In this document: positions 8,747 to 16,688 of the stretch, in pieces
Position numbering within the stretch: position 1 is the stretch's first letter
Layout of the letters: each line of letters starts with the position of its first letter
Assembly: GCA_017444485.1 (NCBI GenBank)
Contig: JAFSWM010000066.1
Location: forward strand, 1 to 59,210
Length of the DNA: 59,210 nucleotides
Origin: Bacteroidaceae bacterium
GTDB lineage: Bacteria; Bacteroidota; Bacteroidia; Bacteroidales; Bacteroidaceae
Reading direction: 5' to 3'
Made by a program: the position numbers and the translations under genes
The notes under the pieces: generated by a model
Seen by the model: the letters and a program-made list of their open reading frames with translations, nothing else
What the model was told of the DNA's origin: nothing
Database searches by the model: none

Positions 8747-9961
8747 TCAGGCCATCATATCAACGTTGGCGTCGTTGATGAAGTCGTCCATGCCGTCGGA
8801 GGAGGCGTTGTCGGCCACATAGACTTCGGGGTCGTCGAAGGAGACGGGGTCGTCAGCCGGCATGTCGTCGGTGTTCTCAGCGGTGTAGAGGCCGTCGTTT
8901 TCATATTCGCCGCTTACTTCAGGATCGTCAAAGGTGACGGGGTCGGTCTCTACCACTTGTACGTTCTCGGCGCCGGGCTCTTCGATGTCTACAAACATGT
9001 CGTCGCTTTCGCCATTGCCATCTTCAACGTATCCGCCGTCGCGACTTACAATCACGATTTCGTCGTCGTCGAACTGTCCGTTGTCGTTGTAGTCAATGCC
9101 GTACATGTCCACTTCGCCATCGTGGTCGGTATCAACGAACATCCCATAGTGTCCGTCCACCTCGGCGTCTACCACGTCCACCATCTCGCCTTCCATCTCC
9201 ACGGTGCGGCTGCCGATGATGCGTACACCATCGTCTCCGTCAGTCCCTTCACTCTGCACAGTTTCATAGTTTGCCACGTTCTCGTTGGGATCTACTTCGC
9301 CGGTGGTGTGCCCACCTGCTGCTGCGGCATGTCCACCTTGAGCGCCTTGCGCTGCGGGTGCGTGTTCGGGTGCGGGGCCGTGGGGGTGGTGATGGTCGTG
9401 ATGATAGTGATGCACCTCGTGTACTTCATGTACGGTGGTGGAAGCGGGCTGAGCGGATTGGCTTGCACCGCCGCCATATTGACTCATGGCCTCGTCGGTG
9501 AAGGCTGCGCGGTCTTCCGGACTCATCGCTGCCCATTCGTCCTGCGTGTAGGTGCCATAGACACCACCGCGCCATACGAATACGCCACCAGGGCCTACTT
9601 GATTGCGTGCTGCCTCGAAGGCGTCGGCAAAGGACATGTTGTCGTTCACGGAGGCCATCTGCATGCTGTCGCCTTGTTCGGCGGTGGCGTCCTGTATGTG
9701 GTCGCCGAGGCTTTCTTCGCTGCCGGCGATGGCTTCGCCTGCGAACATCATGCCTGCGCCGAGTGCGCCGCCACCCACAACGCCTGCTCCAACCTTGGCG
9801 GCCAGGTTGCCTTTGCCTTTCTTGGCCTCTTCGGGAATGGGCTGCTCGTAGCCGGGCTCCTGATAGGGTTCCGTTGGATCATACTGGGGCTGCTGGCCCA
9901 TATAACCGTTGTTCTGGTTCATGTTGGTGAAAACGGTGCTGTCGTCGTTGTAAGGTTTCAT
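8747..9961 (-). CDS. Acidic single-TM protein with His-rich and Ca-loop-like segments
   Basis: I take the ATG at 9961 (MKPYNDDSTVF, 404 residues) because the longer frame runs back into the promoter. Layout: a polar cytoplasmic N-terminus, a Lys-rich stop and a Gly/Ala-rich membrane segment at about 53-75, then a long acidic domain. That domain has a stretch of about 15 residues mostly His, and D-x-D-x-D-G type loops (DTDHDGEVD, DYNDNGQFDDDE) like EF-hand or dockerin calcium loops. It ends GMDDFINDANVDMMA, almost identical to the end of the upstream paralogue (10203-11171). No known family was recognised. A role as an envelope metal or calcium sensor, or as substrate of the kinase or caspase, is inference. 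Confidence 0.7.
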   Translation of the reverse strand: MKPYNDDSTVFTNMNQNNGYMGQQPQYDPTEPYQEPGYEQPIPEEAKKGKGNLAAKVGAGVVGGGALGAGMMFAGEAIAGSEESLGDHIQDATAEQGDSMQMASVNDNMSFADAFEAARNQVGPGGVFVWRGGVYGTYTQDEWAAMSPEDRAAFTDEAMSQYGGGASQSAQPASTTVHEVHEVHHYHHDHHHPHGPAPEHAPAAQGAQGGHAAAAGGHTTGEVDPNENVANYETVQSEGTDGDDGVRIIGSRTVEMEGEMVDVVDAEVDGHYGMFVDTDHDGEVDMYGIDYNDNGQFDDDEIVIVSRDGGYVEDGNGESDDMFVDIEEPGAENVQVVETDPVTFDDPEVSGEYENDGLYTAENTDDMPADDPVSFDDPEVYVADNASSDGMDDFINDANVDMMA

Positions 9962-10003
9962 AGTTGTGATGTGTTTAGGAGTTAGATTTGTTGTTTGACA
10001 CTG

Positions 10004-10036
10004 CAAAAGTAGTGAGGGCTACCGCCCGTTTCCAAA
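10004..10036 (-). promoter_or_regulatory. Promoter of the 8747-9961 acidic-protein gene
   Basis: On the minus strand TTTG (10033-10036) and TACTTTTG (10004-10011) are separated by 21 bp, matching the Bacteroidota sigma consensus, about 43 bp before the start codon. The layout is duplicated base for base at the paralogous gene. Confidence 0.75.
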
Positions 10037-10047
10037 TGTTTTTCTGG

Positions 10048-10082
10048 TTTCGGTATGAAATGCGGGGTTTTCGGTATGAAAT
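10048..10082 (-). promoter_or_regulatory. Paired 14-bp direct repeats, candidate LytTR operator
   Basis: Two identical copies of ATTTCATACCGAAA (minus strand; 10048-10061 and 10069-10082) have a 21-bp period and end 11 bp upstream of the -33 box. Direct repeats two helical turns apart are the known mode of LytTR-domain DNA binding, and a LytTR gene lies about 2 kb upstream in the same cluster. Confidence 0.65.
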
Positions 10083-10202
10083 GTTCGCGGGGCGGCGGTT
10101 ATTCCACTTTTTGCGTGTCTTGGCTGTCAATGGGTGGGAACTTTGCCCGTTGTCTGTGATCTGCGTCCTATTATATATAATATGGAGTGTGCCGTCTTTG
10201 TT

Positions 10203-11171
10203 TTAGGCGAGCATGTCCACGTTGGCGTCGTTCACGAAGTCGTTCATCCCGTCGTCGGAGGGAACGTCGGCCACGTAGGGTTCGGGATCGGAGCCGCCGT
10301 TGTCCACCACGTCGTTGGCGGGGTCGTATTCGGGGAGTACTTCGTCGTACTGGGGCGTGTCTGTGCCTGTGTTTTCGGCAACCACCACGTCGTTGTCGCC
10401 TCCGATAACAAGTTCGTCATTACCTTCCATGCTCACGTTCTCTGCCACGAGGGTATCGTTCTCGTTGCCTTGGGGCAGTTCGTCGTGAGCCACCATGATG
10501 CCGTCGGTATCGGTAACTTCTCCGGTAACCTCTTGTGCGGCTAGAATTGTGCCTTCGTTGCTGGCATCGGGAACGTCGGTGTTGAGAGCTGTGAGCGGCG
10601 CGATGTCAGCGTTTTCAGGCACGTCGTGTACTTGTACGAAGTGGCCGGTCTCTTCGTTCCATTCCACGTGCTCGGCTCCAGAGAGATAGGTTAGACCTTC
10701 TTCGGGATGATCGCGGAGGTATTCCACGTCGTATTGTCCGTCGAGGTTCACGTCGAGTTGCACGTGCATCTGTCCGTCGTCGGCCAGATAGTCGTGACGA
10801 TAAACCACGTCGCCGTTAGGCAGGCGCACGAAGCGTCCTTCGTCCTGGTTGACGTAATCGTTGTCATTGGCGGGCTTTGCATCGTGGTGTACCTCTTGCG
10901 TATGGCGTACCACATGCACGGGCTGTGCGGGTTCTGCTTGCGTGTCGGTGGCTTCCACTACGGGTTGTGCTTCACCTTCTCCCGAACTGAGAATCCAGGC
11001 TGCGATTGCGCCAACGGCAAGTCCGGCTCCTGCGCCTCCGGCCACATAGCCGACGTTGCTATTCTTTTCGCTGTTCTTCACGTTGTCTTGTGCTGCATTG
11101 TTTTCGGCAGTTGCTTCAAACGTGGGCTGCTCGGGCTGAGCATACATGGTGCTGTCGTTGTAAGTCTCCAT
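10203..11171 (-). CDS. Acidic single-TM protein, paralogue of 8747-9961
   Basis: The start is set at 11171 (METYNDSTMYA, 322 residues); the open frame extends further upstream but only through its own promoter. A polar N-terminus of about 39 residues is followed by a Gly/Ala-rich membrane helix at about 40-62 and an acidic extracytoplasmic domain. This contains a VRHTQEVHHD segment and a DVNLDGQYD loop resembling a calcium-binding loop, and a C-terminus GMNDFVNDANVDMLA shared with its paralogue. The N-terminal YNDxST motif is also shared. The two genes have near-identical promoters with the same paired repeats, so they are probably co-regulated. No database family was recognised. Confidence 0.7.
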   Translation of the reverse strand: METYNDSTMYAQPEQPTFEATAENNAAQDNVKNSEKNSNVGYVAGGAGAGLAVGAIAAWILSSGEGEAQPVVEATDTQAEPAQPVHVVRHTQEVHHDAKPANDNDYVNQDEGRFVRLPNGDVVYRHDYLADDGQMHVQLDVNLDGQYDVEYLRDHPEEGLTYLSGAEHVEWNEETGHFVQVHDVPENADIAPLTALNTDVPDASNEGTILAAQEVTGEVTDTDGIMVAHDELPQGNENDTLVAENVSMEGNDELVIGGDNDVVVAENTGTDTPQYDEVLPEYDPANDVVDNGGSDPEPYVADVPSDDGMNDFVNDANVDMLA

Positions 11172-11218
11172 GGTTTTACAAGTTTTTTTGGTTGGGTTAG
11201 AATTTCTGTTTGACACTG

Positions 11219-11251
11219 CAAAAGTATGCCGCGCCGCCTGGCGTTTCCAAA
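11219..11251 (-). promoter_or_regulatory. Promoter of the 10203-11171 acidic-protein gene
   Basis: Minus-strand TTTG (11248-11251), a 21-bp spacer and TACTTTTG (11219-11226), about 48 bp before the start codon. It matches the promoter at 10004-10036 in boxes and spacer length. Confidence 0.75.
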
Positions 11252-11262
11252 TGTTTTGTCGC

Positions 11263-11297
11263 TTTCGGTACGAAATGGCGGGGTTTCGGTATGAAAT
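11263..11297 (-). promoter_or_regulatory. Paired 14-bp direct repeats, candidate LytTR operator
   Basis: Copies at 11263-11276 and 11284-11297 read ATTTCGTACCGAAA and ATTTCATACCGAAA on the minus strand, period 21 bp, 11 bp upstream of the -33 box. This is the same arrangement as at 10048-10082, one base different in one copy. Confidence 0.65.
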
Positions 11298-11337
11298 ACT
11301 TATGCAGACTATGGTGCGGGCGGGAATTGGCTTGTTT

Positions 11338-12063
11338 TTAGGTGATGAAGCGCGATTTACAGTTCTGGCAATTGTGGCGAGCTGCAAGCATGGCATAGTC
11401 TATGTTGCCGAAAGGTGTGCGACAGTCGGGATTGGGACAGACATAGCGCGCCATAAACTCCCTCTTGAGTTGATCCAGCATGATGGGGTATTTCTCCGCG
11501 TCTTTGTTGCCGGTGATGAAGAAGTAGATGGTGGCGATGATGCCCAGGAGCATGAACACAGCAACGATAATTCCTTTTGTAGTGTCGGGCAGGCCGGGTA
11601 TTACAAGCGGGAGCACGGCTCCCAGTACACCGCCGGTCATGGTGAACGCGGGAAGCAATCGGGCTTTTTGCTGCGCCTTGTTTCGTTCTATGTTGATCTC
11701 GCGCTGACGGTTCTGATACTCTTCCCAGACGTACTTTAGCGGTCTGATGTCTACGTATTGGGGGATGAGGCCAGCCTTTTTGATGGCTCCCCAGTCCAGT
11801 TGTTGGCGGTCGGTGCCCATATAGATGTTGTCGCCGAAGAGCACATGGTAGCGCACCACGGGCACGTCCCTCACATAGGTGACGTTCGACGCGTTGAGGT
11901 TAGTGAGGATAAAATGCGTGCCGTCCTCACTTTCTAACGAGAGGTGGTCCTTGCTCACCATCGGCGAGAGGCCCTGTGTGCCTTTCACCACTTGCAGCCT
12001 GCCGCCGTCCACGCTGGCTTTCAGACATCCGCTGGCTGGGTCGCGGCCTATTACTATCTTCAT
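11338..12063 (-). CDS. FHA-domain membrane protein with C-terminal zinc ribbon
   Basis: This 241-residue protein has residues 1-85 as an N-terminal FHA domain: IGRDP at the first strand, SKDHLSL as the Ser-x-x-His core, an Asn in NLNASNVT and FGDNIYMG. A basic helical stretch (about 108-130) leads to two membrane helices (about 133-156 and 160-183). The tail, predicted back in the cytoplasm, ends in a zinc ribbon with CPNPDC and NCQNC knuckles. It is a probable reader of phosphothreonine at the inner membrane, matching the kinase and phosphatase downstream. Its stop lies 166 bp before the acidic-protein gene and its start 42 bp after the LytTR gene. Confidence 0.85.
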   Translation of the reverse strand: MKIVIGRDPASGCLKASVDGGRLQVVKGTQGLSPMVSKDHLSLESEDGTHFILTNLNASNVTYVRDVPVVRYHVLFGDNIYMGTDRQQLDWGAIKKAGLIPQYVDIRPLKYVWEEYQNRQREINIERNKAQQKARLLPAFTMTGGVLGAVLPLVIPGLPDTTKGIIVAVFMLLGIIATIYFFITGNKDAEKYPIMLDQLKREFMARYVCPNPDCRTPFGNIDYAMLAARHNCQNCKSRFIT

Positions 12064-12105
12064 CTTTATACTATAAACGTTAAGGGTATGTTGGTCGGGG
12101 AGTGC

Positions 12106-12474
12106 TTATCTCTTCACTTGCAGCATCAGTTCGCGGAGCCGTTTGAGTGCTTCCTTGCTGATGGAAAGTTGGAACACGAAGTGGTCGTTGTCGCTCAGCA
12201 GCAGGCTCTGGTTGCGCAGGTTGATGCGGTAGATGTATTCCAAGTTCACGATGTAGCGCTTGCCGATGCGCACAAAGCGCTGGGCCATCTCGCCGGTTTG
12301 CTTGGCCAGGAACTGCTCCATGGCGGCGAGGTTCATCGAGACGGTGGCTTTGAGTTTGTTCACGGTGACCACTTCGGTGAAGTTGGCGGCGGCCTCTATG
12401 TACACTACCTTTGCCAAGTCCACGCGAAGCAGTTCGTCGCGTCCGTTGAAGTAAACAAGGTTTGTGGAGGGCAT
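12106..12474 (-). CDS. Stand-alone LytTR DNA-binding regulator
   Basis: This 122-residue protein consists of a LytTR domain only, without a receiver domain: VVYIEAAANFTEVVT in the first third and FVRIGKRYIVNLEYI at about residues 67-81, the signature of the AgrA/LytR DNA-binding fold. Without a receiver its control is probably by abundance or partner binding. It is the first gene of the cluster and the obvious candidate to bind the paired 21-bp-period repeats ahead of both acidic-protein promoters. No such repeats were seen ahead of this gene, so autoregulation is not indicated. Confidence 0.9.
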   Translation of the reverse strand: MPSTNLVYFNGRDELLRVDLAKVVYIEAAANFTEVVTVNKLKATVSMNLAAMEQFLAKQTGEMAQRFVRIGKRYIVNLEYIYRINLRNQSLLLSDNDHFVFQLSISKEALKRLRELMLQVKR

Positions 12475-12569
12475 GACTGTTGGTTTCTACAGGTTCATAG
12501 CAGGAAGCACTGCGCTCGTCCCCGTTCTTTCGAACGTGGCTTGCTCGTGCACCACACATTTAAGCGCAG

Positions 12570-12577
12570 CAAATTTA
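12570..12577 (-). promoter_or_regulatory. Candidate -7 box of the LytTR gene
   Basis: Minus-strand TAAATTTG fits TAnnTTTG, 95 bp before the LytTR start; no good -33 box is seen. The opposite strand carries the plsC promoter region about 125 bp away. Confidence 0.4.
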
Positions 12578-12701
12578 ACAATTTTTTGATAGTTTGGCCT
12601 CTTGCGGGCCTTTTTTGTCGCTTTTCCCAATTTTTTTTGGATTTGGAGTTTGTTTGTGCCGCTTTTTGGGGCGATTGTTTTCGGCAATACGGCGGCTTTT
12701 G

Positions 12702-12709
12702 TATTTTTG
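12702..12709 (+). promoter_or_regulatory. Candidate -7 box of the plsC-like gene
   Basis: TATTTTTG matches TAnnTTTG, 27 bp before the ATG at 12737. A TTG at 12675-12677 is a possible -33 element but its 24-bp spacing is long. Confidence 0.4.
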
Positions 12710-12736
12710 CTGTTGCCGCATCGGGCGGACGTTCTT

Positions 12737-13480
12737 ATGAAAATCCTTTACGCTATTTACCAGGTCTGCATCGCAGTCCCCATCATCCTTCTGGCCACCG
12801 TCTTGGCCGCCCTGTGCACGTCGGTAGGTTGTCTGCTCGGCGACGCGCACTTTTGGGGCTATTGGCCCGGGCGACTTTGGAGCCGCGTCATCATTACCGT
12901 GTTGCTACTCCCCGTCAAGGTTGAAGGCCGCGAGCACTTGGAGAAAGGCCGCAGTTATGTCTTTGTGGCCAACCACCAAGGTGCGTTCGACATTTTCCTT
13001 ATCTACGGCTATCTGGGCCGCAACTTCAAGTGGATGATGAAGCGCGGGCTTCGCACCATCCCGTTGGTGGGCTATGCTTGCGAGAAGGCGGGGCATATCT
13101 TCGTGGACAAACGTGGGGCGAAAGCCGTGGAACGCACCATAGAGTCGGCACGCGCCACACTGCGCGACGGCATGTCGCTCTGCGTGTTCCCTGAGGGTGC
13201 TCGCACGTTCACTGGACACATGGGCGTGTTCCGCCGCGGCGCTTTCTCGTTGGCTCACGACATCGGCCTGCAGGTGGTGCCCATGACCATCGACGGCAGT
13301 TTTGATGTGCTGCCGCGTATGCGGGGCGTTTCCCTCGTCAAGCATCATACGTTGCGCCTGGTCATCCATCCGCCCGTGCCGTCCGACGATATCAAGACTT
13401 GCACCGACAGCGCTTACGAAACGATTATGGCCGCCTTGCCCGAGAGGCATCGCGGGTTTGTGGAAAACGAAGACCAATAA
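12737..13480 (+). CDS. plsC: 1-acyl-sn-glycerol-3-phosphate acyltransferase
   Basis: This 247-residue protein begins at the ATG at 12737, which follows the -7 box; the longer frame would start upstream of the promoter. It has an N-terminal membrane segment (AVPIILLATVLAALCTSV) and the acyltransferase motifs NHQGAFDIF (NHx4D) and FPEGARTFTG (EGTRS-type), with IPLVGYACEKAG between them. It transfers an acyl chain to lysophosphatidic acid at the inner membrane in phospholipid synthesis. The FKP gene begins 52 bp later on the same strand. Other PLSC-fold acyltransferases, such as those acting on aminolipids, cannot be excluded. Confidence 0.85.
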   Translation: MKILYAIYQVCIAVPIILLATVLAALCTSVGCLLGDAHFWGYWPGRLWSRVIITVLLLPVKVEGREHLEKGRSYVFVANHQGAFDIFLIYGYLGRNFKWMMKRGLRTIPLVGYACEKAGHIFVDKRGAKAVERTIESARATLRDGMSLCVFPEGARTFTGHMGVFRRGAFSLAHDIGLQVVPMTIDGSFDVLPRMRGVSLVKHHTLRLVIHPPVPSDDIKTCTDSAYETIMAALPERHRGFVENEDQ

Positions 13481-13532
13481 ACCCTTCCCGACCGCGCGAA
13501 TGGTTCCTGGCCGCTCACCCATCTTCCTGCTT

Positions 13533-16382
13533 ATGAATCTACTCTCCCTCCCCCCCAACGGTGTCCCCCATTTTCATGCGCTCACGGGCCTCGCGCCCGA
13601 GGAGTGGTTCTGTGCCAACGACCCCGTGGGCCACAAACTCGGTTCTGGCGGCGGCACAGCCTGGTTGCTTGCTGCTGCCCATGCCTCCGCAGCCACCGGC
13701 GAGCCGTTTGACAAGTGGTTGGCGACGGAGCAGCGCGTGCTGATCCATGCCGGCGGGCAGAGCCGTCGCTTGCCGTGCTACGCCCCGTCGGGCAAGGCTC
13801 TCACCCCGATACCCGTGTTTCGTTGGGAGAGCGGGCAGCGCATCGACCAGACGTTGCTCGACACGCAGATGCCGCTCTATCGCCGCATTCTGACCAAGGC
13901 ACCGCGTGGGCTGAACACCCTGGTGGTCAGCGGCGACGTATTCCTCCGCGCCACCGGCACGTTGCAGCCCATTCCAGCCGATGCCGACGTGGTGTGCTAC
14001 GGCCTCTGGGCAGATCCGCAGACCGCTGCCGGACACGGCGTGTTCCTGCTGCGTCGGGGCGGCGACGGCGGGCTCGACTTTATGCTTCAGAAACCCTCCA
14101 CCGAGGAGCAGCGGCGATATGTCTCCACCCACTATCTGATGATGGACGTGGGGCTGTGGTTGCTGTCCGACCGTGCCGTGGAACGCCTGATGACGAAGAG
14201 CGTCAAGACAGGGGGCTCTGCCACCGTGGCCGACGATATGCTCGCCTACGACTTTTACAGTGACTTTGGCGGTGCGCTTGGCGACAACCCCGTAAAGCCC
14301 GATGCCGACCTCTCTGACCTCAAGACCGTGGTGCTGCCGCTCCCTGGGGGCGAGTTCTATCATTTCGGCACCGTGCCCGAACTCCTTGCCTCGGCAATGG
14401 AAATCCAAAACCTGGTGCGCGACCAGCGGCTCATTATCCAGCAGAACGTGAAGCGCCACCCCTCGCTCTTCACGCAGAACGCGCTGATAGGACGCCATGC
14501 CGGACCCGATAACCGCTATGTGTGGGTGGAGAACGCCTGCGTAGGCCCGCGCTGGACCTATACCCACCATAACGTCATCACGGGCGTGCCGAAGAACGAC
14601 TGGGCGCTGCATCTCGAACCAGAGGTGTGCCTTGACGTGGTGCCGGTGGGAGAGGCGTCCTATGTTCTGCGTCCCTACGGCTACTACGACAAGTTCCGTG
14701 GCAGCACAGAAGCCTCTTTCCTCGGCACGCCCTTCGGCGAGTGGCTCGCCGCCCGCGGCCTTACTGCCGCCGACATCGCGGGCAGCGAGGACCTGCAGGG
14801 TGCAGCACTTTTCCCCGTGCTTCCCGACCTTGACGCCCTGCCGCGCTGGTTTGAATACTTGACGGGCGAGGGCGATCCGTCGCAGCGCGAGGCCTATCTC
14901 GCCCTGCCGCGCTTCAGTGCAGAACGTCTCAGTGCGGAGGCTAACCTGCCCCGTCTCTTTGCCCAACGCCGAGACTACATGAGGCATAACCTGCCCACGC
15001 TGGCCGAGAACTGGGCGAAGAGCGTGTTCTATCAGACCAACCTGGCCGACATGGCCAATAAGTTTGCCGAAGCGCAGATACCCCTGCCTGCTCCCTTGCC
15101 TGCCGATGCCCCTCTGATGACAAGGATTCACGACGCGATGTTTCGCGCCGAGACGCGTCGCCAGACGGGTGCTGACGGGAGCGAGGACGAGCGGCGGGCT
15201 TTCGCTTTGCTGGCCGAGGGGCTTACCGCTGAGGTGAGACGCACCCCGGCCACACCGCGCCTCAGCGTGTTTGACGATCAGATCGTTTGGGGCAGAAGTC
15301 CCGTGCGCATCGACCTGGCCGGTGGATGGACCGACACGCCACCCTATTCCCTCACCCGTGGCGGCAACGTCATCAATCTGGCCATAGAACTCAACGGCCA
15401 GCCCCCCTTGCAGGTGTACGTGAAACCCTGCAAGGACCCCGTAGTGGTGTGTCGCAGCATCGACCTCGGCGCCTCGGAGCGCAGTAGTACCTACGACGAA
15501 CTGGCCGACTTCCGGCGCGTCGGCTCGCCCTTCTCCATTCCCAAGGCCGCACTGGCGCTCTGTGGCTTCCTACCAGGCTTCGGCACGGAGACGTTCCCCA
15601 CGCTCGAGGAACAACTGCGGGCCTTTGGCGCCGGCATCGAAATCACCCTGCTCTCAGCCATACCGGCGGGCAGCGGTTTAGGCACCAGCAGCATACTGGC
15701 CGCCACTGTGCTGGGTGCGCTCAGCGATTTTTGCGCCCTCGGATGGGACGCCACCGAGGTGTGTCGTCGTGTGCTGACACTCGAACAGATGCTCACCACC
15801 GGTGGCGGGTGGCAAGACCAATATGGCGGCTATCTGCCAGGCCTCAAACTCTTGCAGACGGAGGCGGGCTTCAGCCAGGTGCCCCTGACACGCTGGCTGC
15901 CAGAAACCCTATTCACCAACCCCGACACGGCCGCCTGCCACTTGCTCTATTACACCGGCCTGACGCGTACTGCCAAGCACATCCTCGCCGAAATCGTGAG
16001 GGGTATGTTCCTCAACAATACCGAGCACCTGCGCCTGCTCTCGGAGATGAAGGAGCACGCGCTGCGCATGTACGACGCCTTGCAGCGGCTCGATTTCGAG
16101 GAGTACGGCAGGCTGTTGCGCCGCACTTGGGAGCAGAACCAAGCCCTTGACGCAGGCACCAACCCGCCGCCGGTGGCTCGTATCTGCGAGAAGGTGGACG
16201 ACCTCTGCCTCGGCTACAAACTCCCCGGCGCGGGCGGCGGCGGATACCTCTATATGGTGGCCAAGGACCCCGATGCGGCAAAACTCATTCGTCGCAGGCT
16301 CACCGAAGAACCCACGGCGGCCAATGCGCGCTTCGTGGAGATGGCGGTAAGCGCCACGGGCTTCCAGGTGAGCCGTAGTTGA
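13533..16382 (+). CDS. fkp: Bifunctional L-fucokinase / L-fucose-1-phosphate guanylyltransferase
   Basis: From the ATG at 13533 this gives 949 residues, the same length as Bacteroides fragilis FKP as I remember it. The N-terminal half is the pyrophosphorylase (GSGGGTAWLL and AGGQSRRLPCYAPSGKALTP near the start), with a left-handed-helix-like middle. The C-terminal third is a GHMP kinase: VRIDLAGGWTDTPP near residue 590 and PAGSGLGTSS near 709. It converts L-fucose to fucose-1-phosphate and then GDP-fucose, allowing salvage of host fucose for capsule and glycoprotein fucosylation. An ATG farther upstream lies inside plsC and is not used. Confidence 0.96.
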   Translation: MNLLSLPPNGVPHFHALTGLAPEEWFCANDPVGHKLGSGGGTAWLLAAAHASAATGEPFDKWLATEQRVLIHAGGQSRRLPCYAPSGKALTPIPVFRWESGQRIDQTLLDTQMPLYRRILTKAPRGLNTLVVSGDVFLRATGTLQPIPADADVVCYGLWADPQTAAGHGVFLLRRGGDGGLDFMLQKPSTEEQRRYVSTHYLMMDVGLWLLSDRAVERLMTKSVKTGGSATVADDMLAYDFYSDFGGALGDNPVKPDADLSDLKTVVLPLPGGEFYHFGTVPELLASAMEIQNLVRDQRLIIQQNVKRHPSLFTQNALIGRHAGPDNRYVWVENACVGPRWTYTHHNVITGVPKNDWALHLEPEVCLDVVPVGEASYVLRPYGYYDKFRGSTEASFLGTPFGEWLAARGLTAADIAGSEDLQGAALFPVLPDLDALPRWFEYLTGEGDPSQREAYLALPRFSAERLSAEANLPRLFAQRRDYMRHNLPTLAENWAKSVFYQTNLADMANKFAEAQIPLPAPLPADAPLMTRIHDAMFRAETRRQTGADGSEDERRAFALLAEGLTAEVRRTPATPRLSVFDDQIVWGRSPVRIDLAGGWTDTPPYSLTRGGNVINLAIELNGQPPLQVYVKPCKDPVVVCRSIDLGASERSSTYDELADFRRVGSPFSIPKAALALCGFLPGFGTETFPTLEEQLRAFGAGIEITLLSAIPAGSGLGTSSILAATVLGALSDFCALGWDATEVCRRVLTLEQMLTTGGGWQDQYGGYLPGLKLLQTEAGFSQVPLTRWLPETLFTNPDTAACHLLYYTGLTRTAKHILAEIVRGMFLNNTEHLRLLSEMKEHALRMYDALQRLDFEEYGRLLRRTWEQNQALDAGTNPPPVARICEKVDDLCLGYKLPGAGGGGYLYMVAKDPDAAKLIRRRLTEEPTAANARFVEMAVSATGFQVSRS

Positions 16383-16447
16383 ACGGCACGGCGACAGACC
16401 GATACGCCTCTTGGATTTCCGTTCGCTAAATTGTCCAAAACAACATC

Positions 16448-16560
16448 TCCGTTACTTAAAAGAAACTGCGTTGCAGTTTAAACAAAGTCCGTTGTAGTTT
16501 AAACTAGGTCCGTGTGACTTTAAAGTCACACGGAGTGACTTTAAAGTCACACGGACCTAG
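16448..16560 (+). repeat. Tandem array of about five 21-bp units
   Basis: Units at 16469-16489, 16490-16510, 16511-16531 and 16532-16552 have the same 21-bp length and a shared frame (CGTTG...TTTAAA...GTC), with a weaker unit before them. Each centres on a small palindrome (GTTTAAAC or GACTTTAAAGTC). Confidence 0.75.
16504..16560 (+). terminator. 26-bp perfect inverted repeat, possible fkp terminator
   Basis: Arms 16504-16529 and 16535-16560 are perfect complements over 26 bp with a 5-nt loop, followed by TTTTGTCTTCTG. It would end fkp transcription. The stem is unusually long and is built from the 21-bp repeat units. Confidence 0.55.
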
Positions 16561-16688
16561 TTTTGTCTTCTGCAAAATGCTGATTTTAAGCGGCGCCATC
16601 GCCTTCCCGAAAATGCGTCTCCGAAGGGTTTTCTTTCGTCGCTCAAAATCCTGCCAAAAACATTGAATTCTATACAAACTTTTTTCTC

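Larger units (their letters stand above)
16383..16688 (+). other. Intergenic region fkp to GH89 gene with 21-bp repeats
   Basis: No gene was found here. The region holds an array of 21-bp units (about 16448-16560) whose last part forms a long perfect hairpin, then an AT-rich stretch before the GH89 start codon. No clear TAnnTTTG promoter was identified on the plus strand. Confidence 0.6.

Noticed and set aside
11172-11396. N-terminal extension of the acidic protein at 10203-11171
   Set aside because: It would start upstream of a good promoter and translate the repeat operator; the paralogue starts at the equivalent METYND/MKPYND position.
13539-15131. Open frame of about 530 codons opposite fkp
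   Set aside because: FKP is intact on the plus strand with the expected length; the opposite frame shows no family motif.
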